From assembly GCA_023462275.1 (NCBI GenBank), contig JAEWYD010000231.1:1-6546 (forward strand): a stretch of 6,546 nucleotides of DNA. Direction: 5' to 3'. Both the position numbers and the translations under genes were made by a program. Every line of letters begins with the position of its first letter. Within the stretch, counting starts at the first letter, position 1. Shown here in pieces: positions 1-5,004 of this stretch. Below the pieces are notes generated by a model that searched no databases, was not told where the DNA came from, and saw only the letters and a program-made list of their open reading frames with translations. This DNA comes from Actinomycetes bacterium. GTDB taxonomy: Bacteria; Actinomycetota; Actinomycetes; Actinomycetales; Cellulomonadaceae.

Positions 1-16
1 GCCTTCGAGGTCCGGC

Positions 17-1360
17 TCAGGCCTTCTCGTCGCCCTCGGTGGCCTCCGCGGCCTCGTCGGCGGCGTCCTCGGCCCCCGGCTCCGGCTCGGCGCCGATGAA
101 CGGCGTGAGGTCCACGGGCGTGCCTGACGGGTCGACGACGCTCACGCGGCGCAGCGCCACGGCCGTCGCCTTCGTCCGGCCGACCTCGGCCACCATCGCG
201 GGCAGCTGGCCCTGCTGGTCGACGGCCTGGATGAAGCTGTTCGGGTCCATGCCGTACTGGGAGGACGCGTTGATCAGGTACTCCAGGAGCTCCTCCTGGC
301 CCACGGTGACCTTGAGCTCCTCCGCGAGCGTGTCGAGAAGGATGCGGTCCACGAGGGCCTCACGGGCCTCGGTCTCGACCTCGGCACGGTGCTCGGCGTC
401 CTCCAGGCGACCCTCGTTCTCGAGGTGCTGGTGCACCTCGGCCTCGACGATGCCGGCGGGCACGGGGATCTCCACGGCCTCCTTGAGCTGCGCCATCAGG
501 CGGTCGCGGGCCTGGATCGCCCGGTTGCCCTCCTTGATGCGGCCGACCTGCTCGCGCAGGTCCGCGCGGAGCTCCTCGATGGTGTCGAACTCGCTGGCGA
601 GCTCGGCGAACTCGTCGTTCGCCTCGGGCAGGTCGCGCTCCTTCACGGAGGTCGGGGTGACGGTGACCTGGGCCACCTCGCCCGCGTGCTCGCCGCCCGC
701 CAGCGGCGCCTCGAACGTCGTCGTCTCGCCCGCGGAGAGGCCGGTGAGCGCCTCGTCCATGCCCGGCAGGAGGTTGCCGGAGCCGATCTGGTAGGAGATG
801 CCGCTGACGGCGTCGATCTCCTCGTCGCCGATGACGGCGCGCATGTCGATGACCACGTAGTCGCCGTCGGCGGCGGGGCGGTCCACGCCCACCAGGGAGC
901 CGAACCGCTCGCGCAGCGAGTCCAGGCGCCCCTGGACGTCCTCGTCCGTGACCTCGACGTCGTCGACCGTCACCGTGATGGTCGACAGGTCGGGCAGCGT
1001 GAGCTCGGGCCGCACCTCGACCTGGGCGGTGAAGGTCAGGCCGCCCTCGGTGCCGGTCAGGGCCGGGAGCTCGGTGACCTCGATGTCCGGCTGGCCGAGG
1101 GGCCGCAGGTTCGCCTCGGTGATCGCGTCGCGGTAGAAGGTCGGCAGGCCGTCGTTGACGGCGTGCTCGATGATCGCCGGCCGCCCGACGCGCTGCTCGA
1201 GGATCCGCGGCGGGACCTTGCCCTTGCGGAAGCCGGGGATCTGCACCTCCGAGCCGATGTGCTCGTACGCGTGGTCGATGCTCGGCTTCAGCTCGTCGTA
1301 GGACACCTCGACGGTCAGCTTGACCGTGGTGGCGTCCAGGGTCTCGACGGCGCTCTTCAC
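17..1360 (-). CDS. tig: Trigger factor, ribosome-associated chaperone and peptidyl-prolyl isomerase
   Basis: This 447-residue protein matches trigger factor over its full length. Trigger factor docks at the ribosomal exit tunnel and shields nascent chains in the cytoplasm. The N-terminal ribosome-binding domain (about 1-115) carries the signature GFRKGKVP at residues 43-50. An FKBP-type isomerase domain follows (about 160-245, with the segment QIGSGNLLPGMDEAL at 191-205). The helical C-terminal chaperone domain runs to about 425, and a strongly acidic tail rich in Ala, Glu and Asp ends the protein. The start chosen is GTG at 1360-1358: AGGAG lies 7 nt upstream (1372-1368), and homology begins at VKSAVETL. 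The open frame continues 28 codons further upstream to 1444, but that stretch is low-complexity and lacks homology. In actinobacteria tig usually precedes clpP genes; those would lie beyond position 1. Identification is secure, the start nearly so. Confidence 0.97.
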   Translation of the reverse strand: MKSAVETLDATTVKLTVEVSYDELKPSIDHAYEHIGSEVQIPGFRKGKVPPRILEQRVGRPAIIEHAVNDGLPTFYRDAITEANLRPLGQPDIEVTELPALTGTEGGLTFTAQVEVRPELTLPDLSTITVTVDDVEVTDEDVQGRLDSLRERFGSLVGVDRPAADGDYVVIDMRAVIGDEEIDAVSGISYQIGSGNLLPGMDEALTGLSAGETTTFEAPLAGGEHAGEVAQVTVTPTSVKERDLPEANDEFAELASEFDTIEELRADLREQVGRIKEGNRAIQARDRLMAQLKEAVEIPVPAGIVEAEVHQHLENEGRLEDAEHRAEVETEAREALVDRILLDTLAEELKVTVGQEELLEYLINASSQYGMDPNSFIQAVDQQGQLPAMVAEVGRTKATAVALRRVSVVDPSGTPVDLTPFIGAEPEPGAEDAADEAAEATEGDEKA

Positions 1361-1453
1361 AGCAGGTCTCCTGGCGGGTGGGGCGGGATGGACGACGACG
1401 ACGGCGCTGCGCACCGCGATCGGGCGCGCGAGAGGGCCGCGCACGGCCCCCCG

Positions 1454-1477
1454 ATCCTACGGCACGACGCCGTGCCG
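1454..1477 (-). promoter_or_regulatory. Possible tig promoter -10 box abutting an 18-bp dyad
   Basis: On the minus strand TAGGAT (1459-1454) fits the actinobacterial -10 pattern TANNNT and would give a leader of about 85 nt before the tig GTG. No convincing -35 box is visible. Immediately upstream of the -10 lies a perfect inverted repeat, CGGCACG-N4-CGTGCCG (1460-1477), exactly where the promoter spacer would be. It could be an operator for tig, or a hairpin that ends the upstream stress-protein transcript, although no T-tract follows. It does not match the CIRCE (HrcA) or HAIR (HspR) heat-shock operators. The gap 1361-1544 holds nothing else that I can support. Confidence 0.35.
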
Positions 1478-1544
1478 GCCGCCCCCGTCGTCCTAGGACC
1501 TCCGGGCGTCGGGAGGGTCCCGCGGGCCCCGCGCCGCCGAGGCC

Positions 1545-2084
1545 TCAGCGCCAGGACTCGTTCTTCCAGTCGACGACCTCGACGGGCACCACCAGGACCG
1601 GCCGGTGCTGGTGGTGCGCGAGGCGTACGGCGACCGACCCGCCGAGCCACTCCTTCACACGGCCGGCCGCGCCGGGCGCCCGGGTGCCGACGACGAAGGC
1701 GGCGGCGTCCACGGCGCGCGCGAGGTGCGTGAGTGCCCGGTCGGGGCGGCCGGCGAGGTAGCGCAGGTGCCAGGGCACCGGGCACCCCGCGAGCACGCGG
1801 CGCAGGTGCCCCTCGAGCTCGCGCTCGCGGTCCCGCCACTCGTCGTCGCCGCCGTCCGGGTCGACCGGGACGTGCCGCACGGTGCCGTCCGGGTGCTCCT
1901 CGACCGTGAGTCGGCTCTCGTCGGCGTACGCGCAGTACAGGGCGGACGCGCCGAGGGCCTCGAGCCACCGGGCAGCCGTCAGGAGCACCAGGTCGGGCTG
2001 CGCGGGCGCCACCTCGACCACGAGCGGATGGCCCCCCGGGACCACCATCCGCGCCACGCTCGGCTGGGGAACCTCGTGCACCAT
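1545..2084 (-). CDS. Diverged universal stress protein (UspA) family protein
   Basis: The product is 179 residues, slightly longer than a single Usp domain (about 140-150). The fold pattern is recognisable: a first beta strand (PLVVEV, 20-25), a helix with TAARWLEALGA (36-46), a second strand, and a C-terminal block with VVGTRAPG (131-138), GGSVAVRLAHHQHRPVLVVP (148-167). Usp proteins are cytoplasmic, often bind ATP, and help survival under stress. Here the usual GVDGS nucleotide-contact motif after strand 1 is replaced by EVAPA, and the G-2x-G-9x-G(S/T) loop has Ala at its second Gly and extra residues. ATP binding is therefore doubtful. The ATG at 2084-2082 has GGGAGGGAG (2099-2091) just upstream. 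The upstream extension to 2207 is arginine-rich and overlaps the fluC gene, so it was rejected. Another in-frame ATG lies 12 codons in. Family assignment is fairly sure; function is not. Confidence 0.8.
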   Translation of the reverse strand: MVHEVPQPSVARMVVPGGHPLVVEVAPAQPDLVLLTAARWLEALGASALYCAYADESRLTVEEHPDGTVRHVPVDPDGGDDEWRDRERELEGHLRRVLAGCPVPWHLRYLAGRPDRALTHLARAVDAAAFVVGTRAPGAAGRVKEWLGGSVAVRLAHHQHRPVLVVPVEVVDWKNESWR

Positions 2085-2126
2085 CCCTGCCTCCCTCCCG
2101 GGAGCGACGCAGCGGCCGCCACGACC

Positions 2127-2156
2127 ACCGTAGCGCCGTCCCCGGCGCCGGGTCAG
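2127..2156 (-). promoter_or_regulatory. Predicted promoter for the universal-stress-like gene
   Basis: On the minus strand CTGACC (2156-2151, four of six matches to TTGACA) is followed after 18 nt by TACGGT (2132-2127, fitting TANNNT). The -35 box includes the TGA stop codon of the preceding fluC gene. A perfect 12-bp palindrome, CCCGGCGCCGGG (2141-2152), overlaps the -35 end and spacer. Transcription would begin near 2120, giving a leader of about 36 nt. This is sequence-pattern evidence only. Confidence 0.4.
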
Positions 2157-2527
2157 TGCCCCAGGAGCCACATGAGGCCGACGCCCAGGGCCGCCGCTGC
2201 GACGCACGCGACCAGGCTCCCGACGGCGGTGAGGACGGCCCAGCGCACCTCGTCCGCCCGCGCCAGGCGCACCGTCTCGACCATCGCCGTCGAGAAGGTC
2301 GTGTACCCGCCGCAGACCCCGGTCGTCAGGGCCACGAACGCCACCGACCCGAAGCCGTGGAAAAGGTGCGCTCCGTTGAGCAGCCCGATGAGCAGGGAGC
2401 CCGTGACGTTGACGAGGAAGGTGGCGAGCGGGAAGGCGCCCCGCCAGCGCGCGCGCACCGCGCCGTCCGCCACGAACCTGGCCGCGGCCCCGAGGCCGCC
2501 GCCGAGCGCCACGAGCAGCCCGGTCAC
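2153..2527 (-). CDS. crcB: Fluoride channel subunit FluC/CrcB, second of a pair
   Basis: This 124-residue, four-helix membrane protein is typical in length for CrcB/Fluc, which exports toxic fluoride passively across the cytoplasmic membrane as a dimer of oppositely oriented subunits. Family motifs are all present: GGGLGAAARF (9-18) in TM1, PLATFLVNVTGSLLIGLL (33-50) with the conserved Asn40 in TM2, and TGVCGGYTTFST (69-80) at the TM3 break near the central sodium site. Phe78 corresponds to the first pore phenylalanine; the position of the second (three residues later) is Ala81. Positive charge sits in loop 1 (RARWR, 25-29) and loop 3 (RLARADEVR, 87-95), while both termini are nearly uncharged, which predicts outside termini. 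The GTG start (2527-2525) overlaps the stop of the upstream fluC as GTGA, so translation is probably coupled. The family is secure. Confidence 0.94.
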   Translation of the reverse strand: MTGLLVALGGGLGAAARFVADGAVRARWRGAFPLATFLVNVTGSLLIGLLNGAHLFHGFGSVAFVALTTGVCGGYTTFSTAMVETVRLARADEVRWAVLTAVGSLVACVAAAALGVGLMWLLGH

Positions 2528-2982
2528 GCCCGGCTCCCCGCGCCGCGGCGTCGACCGCCGACCGCGCTGCCGGCGCCGGCGAGCGCCGCGCCCGCCACGA
2601 GGCTCAGGAGTCCGTACGCGAGCCCCAGCGCGACCCGGCCGTCTGCCCACAGCCGCTCGACCTCGATGGCGAGCGAGCTGAACGTCGTGAAGCCGCCGAG
2701 GACCCCGGTGCCGAGGGCGAGGCGCAGCCGCAGCCCGCGCCGCGTCTCCGGGCCCCCGGACGCGAGCGTCTCGAGGAGCAGGCCGAGGCAGAAGGCGCCG
2801 ACGAGGTTGACGGCGAGCGTCGCGACGGGCCACCCGCCCCGCGGGGGGAAGGCCTGGGCGACGCCGTAGCGCGCGAGGCTCCCGAACGCGCCGCCGAGGG
2901 CGACGAGCGCCACGAGGCGCGGGTCGAGGTAGGCCGGTCGCGGGGGTGCCGCGGCGTCCGCCGCCTGCCCCGAGTCGCGCAC
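2524..2982 (-). CDS. crcB: Fluoride channel subunit FluC/CrcB, first of a pair
   Basis: The product is 152 residues, longer than usual because of about 20 hydrophilic residues at the N-terminus and an Arg-rich C-terminus (GGRRRGAGSRA, 142-152). The Fluc motifs are clear: GGAFGSLARYG (30-40), ATLAVNLVGAFCLGLL (54-69) with Asn59, and TGVLGGFTTFSS (92-103). Phe101 is the first pore phenylalanine; the second position is Leu104. Positive charges lie in the TM2-TM3 loop (RRGLRLRL, 81-88) and the C-terminus, predicting inside termini, opposite to the partner gene downstream. I chose GTG at 2982-2980 because AAGGGAG (2996-2990) lies 7 nt upstream. The frame stays open to 3075, but those codons read through the tRNA-Pro gene and are not protein-coding. 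The start is 20 nt from the tRNA 3' end, so expression may depend on the tRNA transcript. Confidence 0.93.
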   Translation of the reverse strand: MRDSGQAADAAAPPRPAYLDPRLVALVALGGAFGSLARYGVAQAFPPRGGWPVATLAVNLVGAFCLGLLLETLASGGPETRRGLRLRLALGTGVLGGFTTFSSLAIEVERLWADGRVALGLAYGLLSLVAGAALAGAGSAVGGRRRGAGSRA

Positions 2983-3002
2983 CAGGCCGCTCCCTTCGAC
3001 GA

Positions 3003-3079
3003 TGGTCGGGATGGCGGGATTCGAACCCACGACCTTCCGCTCCCAAAGCGGACGCGCTACCAAGCTGCGCCACATCCCG
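3003..3079 (-). tRNA. tRNA-Pro, anticodon TGG, CCA encoded
   Basis: Read on the minus strand, a 7-bp acceptor stem pairs CGGGATG (3079-3073) with CATCCCG (3013-3007). The anticodon stem TCCGC/GCGGA encloses the loop TTTGGGA, giving anticodon TGG (proline). The T arm carries GGTTCGAATCC. The discriminator base is A (3006), and CCA is encoded at 3005-3003. All arms are intact. It is transcribed towards the FluC pair. Confidence 0.97.
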
Positions 3080-3088
3080 TGCCCTCGA

Positions 3089-3116
3089 AGCGTAGTGGCC
3101 CGGCGCGCGGAACCAG
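3089..3116 (-). promoter_or_regulatory. Possible tRNA-Pro promoter
   Basis: On the minus strand TACGCT (3094-3089) fits TANNNT and would start transcription at about 3082, a few nucleotides before the tRNA 5' end at 3079. CTGGTT (3116-3111) is a weak -35 candidate with a 16-nt spacer. If real, this promoter probably also serves the downstream FluC pair. The rest of the divergent gap (to 3217) should contain the UDP-glucose dehydrogenase promoter on the plus strand, but I could not identify a convincing one. Confidence 0.35.
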
Positions 3117-3217
3117 TTTCCCTTCTGCGCCCGATGGTGGACGATTAGCCCGGTACGCACCGTGCAAAGTCGCACGCATCGACACCACCGGGCCACCCGC
3201 CCGGGGAGGAGACCCAC

Positions 3218-4564
3218 GTGACCGAGCCCACCTACGATGCGCAACCCCGGATCAGTGTCATCGGCACCGGCTATCTCGGCGCCACGCACGCGGCCGCCAT
3301 GGCCGCCCTCGGCTTCGACGTCGTCGGCTACGACACGGACGCGGACAAGCTCCGCGCGCTGAGCCTCGGCAAGGTGCCCTTCTTCGAGCCCGGACTCGAC
3401 GAGCTCCTCCTCGAGCAGGTCGAGTCGGGCCGCCTCCGCTTCACCACGGACATCGCCGACGCCGTACGCGACGCCGACGTGCACTTCATCTGCGTCGGGA
3501 CGCCGCAGCTGCCCGGCTCCAACGCGGCCAATCTCAGCTACGTGGAGGCGGCGACCCGCGCCGTCACGCAGCACCTCACGCACGACGCCGTCATCGTCGG
3601 CAAGTCGACGGTGCCCGTCGGGACCGCGGCCCGCCTGCGCGAGCTCGTCGCCGCGAACCTGCCCGACGGCGTCGGCGCCGAGGTGATCTGGAACCCGGAG
3701 TTCCTCCGCGAGGGGAAGGCGGTCGAGGACACCCTGCACCCCGACCGGATCGTCCTGGGCGGCGTGTCCGAGCGCGCCGAGGCGATCATGCGCCAGGTCT
3801 ACGCGAGCCCGATCGGCGAGGGTGCGCCGGTCATCGTCTGCGACCTGCCGACGGCGGAGCTCGTCAAGGTCAGCGCCAACGCGTTCCTGGCCACGAAGAT
3901 CTCCTTCATCAACGCCGTCGCGAGCGTGTGCGAGGCAGCCGGGGCCGACGTCACCGTCCTCGCGGACGCCATCGGCCTCGACTCGCGCATCGGCCGCAAG
4001 TTCCTCGACGCCGGCCTGGGCTTCGGCGGCGGCTGCCTGCCCAAGGACATCCGCGCGCTGATGCACCGCTCCGGCGAGCTGGGCGCGTTCCGGATGAGCG
4101 GTCTCCTGCAGAAGGTCGACGAGATCAACATGGGCCAGCGGCAGGCCGTCGTCGAGATGGCGATCGCCGCGTGCGAGGGCTCCGTGCTCAACCGGTCGAT
4201 CGGCGTCCTCGGCGCGGCGTTCAAGCCCGACACCGACGACGTCCGCGACTCCCCCGCCCTGAACGTCGCCGCGGCACTGCACCTGCGCGGCGCCCAGGTG
4301 AAGGTGTTCGACCCCGCCGCCGGCGACACCGCGCGGCGCACCTTCCCGACGCTCACCTACGCCTCGTCGGCGGAGGAGGCCATCGAGGACACCGACGTGG
4401 TGCTCCTGCTCACCGAGTGGCCCCAGTTCGTGAACGCCGACCCCGGCCACCTCGCCGCGAAGACGGCGACGCCCCGGATCATCGACGCGCGCGGCAAGCT
4501 CGACCCCGCCGCGTGGCGCGCCGCCGGCTGGGAGTTCCGCGGCCTCGGGCGCCCGGCCGCCTGA
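3218..4564 (+). CDS. ugd: UDP-glucose 6-dehydrogenase
   Basis: This 448-residue enzyme belongs to the UDP-glucose/GDP-mannose dehydrogenase family. It oxidises UDP-glucose to UDP-glucuronate with two NAD+, supplying a precursor for glycans and extracellular polysaccharide. The N-terminal Rossmann domain has GTGYLG (16-21) and the FFEPGLDELL segment (55-64); VGTP is at 93-96 and GKSTVPVGT at 128-136. The substrate domain has NPEFLREG (159-166, Glu161), the Lys217/Asn221 pair in KVSANAFLATK, and the catalytic Cys273 in GFGGGCLPKD (268-277, Asp277). The C-terminal UDP-binding domain carries AAFKPDTDDVRDSPAL. All catalytic residues are kept, so it should be active. The start is GTG, with GGAGG (3205-3209) 8 nt upstream. 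No glycan genes flank it; it stands alone between a divergent tRNA-Pro and a terminator. The exact sugar nucleotide is inferred from motif similarity. A related UDP-sugar dehydrogenase specificity cannot be excluded. Confidence 0.94.
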   Translation: MTEPTYDAQPRISVIGTGYLGATHAAAMAALGFDVVGYDTDADKLRALSLGKVPFFEPGLDELLLEQVESGRLRFTTDIADAVRDADVHFICVGTPQLPGSNAANLSYVEAATRAVTQHLTHDAVIVGKSTVPVGTAARLRELVAANLPDGVGAEVIWNPEFLREGKAVEDTLHPDRIVLGGVSERAEAIMRQVYASPIGEGAPVIVCDLPTAELVKVSANAFLATKISFINAVASVCEAAGADVTVLADAIGLDSRIGRKFLDAGLGFGGGCLPKDIRALMHRSGELGAFRMSGLLQKVDEINMGQRQAVVEMAIAACEGSVLNRSIGVLGAAFKPDTDDVRDSPALNVAAALHLRGAQVKVFDPAAGDTARRTFPTLTYASSAEEAIEDTDVVLLLTEWPQFVNADPGHLAAKTATPRIIDARGKLDPAAWRAAGWEFRGLGRPAA

Positions 4565-4581
4565 CGGCGTCCCCCGGGACG

Positions 4582-4617
4582 ACGGCTCCGGATCCGAGCG
4601 AGCGGGTCCGGAGCCGT
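4582..4617 (+). terminator. Hairpin terminator after ugd, no T-tract
   Basis: ACGGCTCCGGATCC (4582-4595) pairs with GGGTCCGGAGCCGT (4604-4617) over 14 bp, with one G-T wobble, around an 8-nt loop. It starts 17 nt after the ugd stop. The sequence after it (TACCCTGG) has no T-run, so it would be the U-less type often proposed for high-GC actinobacteria. It also separates ugd from tRNA-Gly. TACCCT (4618-4623), at its downstream edge, could be the -10 box of tRNA-Gly, but no -35 box supports this. Confidence 0.65.
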
Positions 4618-4647
4618 TACCCTGGGTGCGCCGTCCTGCGGGACGAC

Positions 4648-4718
4648 GCGGGCGTAGCTCAATGGCAGAGCCCCAGCCTTCCAAGCTGGTCATGCGGGTT
4701 CGATTCCCGTCGCCCGCT
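4648..4718 (+). tRNA. tRNA-Gly, anticodon TCC
   Basis: The acceptor arms GCGGGCG (4648-4654) and CGCCCGC (4711-4717) pair perfectly. The anticodon stem CCAGC/GCTGG encloses CTTCCAA, giving anticodon TCC (glycine). The T loop has GGTTCGATTCC. The discriminator is T (4718), and CCA is not encoded, unlike the tRNA-Pro in this window. The length, 71 nt, is normal for tRNA-Gly. No terminator is obvious between it and the cysteine operon leader. Confidence 0.97.
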
Positions 4719-4724
4719 CGCACG

Positions 4725-4754
4725 TTGCACGTCCGGCGCTCGAGCGGTTACCGT
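4725..4754 (+). promoter_or_regulatory. Predicted promoter of the leader-cysK-cysE operon
   Basis: TTGCAC (4725-4730) and TACCGT (4749-4754) are separated by 18 nt. The first keeps the TTG of the -35 consensus and the second fits TANNNT. Transcription would begin near 4761, leaving about 40 nt before the leader ORF. Within that stretch GGTCGGAC (4760-4767) can pair with GTCCGGACC (4776-4784) with a single bulged G. The hexamer GTCCGG recurs at 4731, 4753 and 4776. The prediction rests on pattern and position only. Confidence 0.45.
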
Positions 4755-4799
4755 CCGGAGGTCGGACCACTCGCAGTCCGGACCACGAGAGGACGGGCC

Positions 4800-4877
4800 A
4801 TGCGCCGGGCGCTCACCACCGCGCTCCTCTCCGGCTGCCCGCTCGCCACCACCTGCTGTCCGCGCTGCTGTCTGTAG
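4800..4877 (+). CDS. Cysteine-rich leader peptide (25 aa), probable cysteine attenuator
   Basis: A 25-codon ORF starts at ATG 4800, with GAGAGGA (4787-4793) 6 nt upstream, and stops at TAG 4875-4877. It begins MRRALTTALL and contains five cysteines: Cys13, Cys19-Cys20 and Cys23-Cys24, so four of the last seven residues are Cys. A peptide this rich in cysteine, lying 151 nt upstream of cysK-cysE, is the hallmark of a ribosome-mediated attenuator: scarce Cys-tRNA would stall the ribosome at codons 4854-4859 and 4866-4871. The stop codon's last base is the first base of the following 10-bp inverted repeat, so stalled ribosomes would reach its left arm. Polycysteine leader ORFs doing this job are described in mycobacteria, where they are leaderless; this one has an RBS. 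The hydrophobic middle is too short and too weak to suggest a membrane peptide. A metal-binding role is possible but less likely. The function is inferred from context. Confidence 0.8.
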   Translation: MRRALTTALLSGCPLATTCCPRCCL

Positions 4878-4932
4878 AGCGCTGGCACCCCGCGCGGCCC
4901 TGACGGCCGCCCTGCCGCTCCGGCCAGCGCTC
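4877..4932 (+). promoter_or_regulatory. Leader RNA stem-loop after the Cys peptide (attenuator candidate)
   Basis: GAGCGCTGGC (4877-4886) and GCCAGCGCTC (4923-4932) form a perfect 10-bp stem. Inside the loop, GCGGCC (4894-4899) pairs with GGCCGC (4905-4910) around CTGAC, making a nested hairpin. There is no T-tract after 4932, so it may work as a U-less terminator or as part of a fold that hides the cysK RBS. The right arm also has a partial rival: CAGCGC (4925-4930) can pair with GCGCTG (4862-4867), which overlaps the Cys23 codon. The loop segment GCCGCTC (4914-4920) is complementary to GAGCGGC (4990-4996) near cysK. Such rival pairings are what an attenuator needs, but no folding energy was computed. 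Confidence 0.6.
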
Positions 4933-4976
4933 AGCCACCACCCCGCAGCCCCGCCGCCGGAATGACCGTGCGTCCC

Positions 4977-5004
4977 GTGGGGTTGGTGCGAGCGGCGACC
5001 CCAC
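4977..5004 (+). promoter_or_regulatory. Hairpin just upstream of the cysK ribosome binding site
   Basis: GTGGGGT (4977-4983) pairs perfectly with ACCCCAC (4998-5004), extendable by a wobble and a G-C pair. It ends 15 nt before the cysK Shine-Dalgarno GAGGAAG (5020-5026). It does not itself cover that site. It could be the last stem of the attenuator, since its loop contains GAGCGGC, which can alternatively pair with 4914-4920. Confidence 0.4.

Noticed and set aside
1361..1444. 28-codon upstream extension of trigger factor
   Set aside because: No RBS-supported start was found there, the sequence is Ala/Pro/Arg low-complexity, and family homology begins at the GTG at 1360.
1490..1499. Palindrome GTCCTAGGAC as an operator
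   Set aside because: It is a short perfect palindrome with the rare CTAG core, but has no loop, no promoter at fitting distance and no second copy here; chance is likely.
2980..3010. Fluoride riboswitch before the FluC genes
   Set aside because: Only 20 nt separate the tRNA from the start codon, too short for the riboswitch, and its conserved sequence is not seen.
2983..3075. N-terminal extension of the first FluC to an ATG at 3075
   Set aside because: Those codons lie inside tRNA-Pro. A good RBS supports the GTG at 2982 instead.
3121..3217. Plus-strand promoter for ugd (for example TGGACG at 3138-3143)
   Set aside because: No -10 box of the TANNNT type lies at a suitable distance, so I could not support a specific promoter, although one must exist in this gap.
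2153..4723. Minus-strand open frame of 856 codons spanning ugd, both tRNAs and the FluC genes
   Set aside because: Only its last 124 codons (second FluC) resemble a protein. The rest is the antisense of ugd and runs through tRNA genes, as expected of a GC-rich shadow frame.
3079..4965. Plus-strand frame of 628 codons over ugd and tRNA-Gly
   Set aside because: It is arginine- and proline-rich in the style of an off-frame translation, overlaps the motif-complete ugd, and reads through tRNA-Gly.
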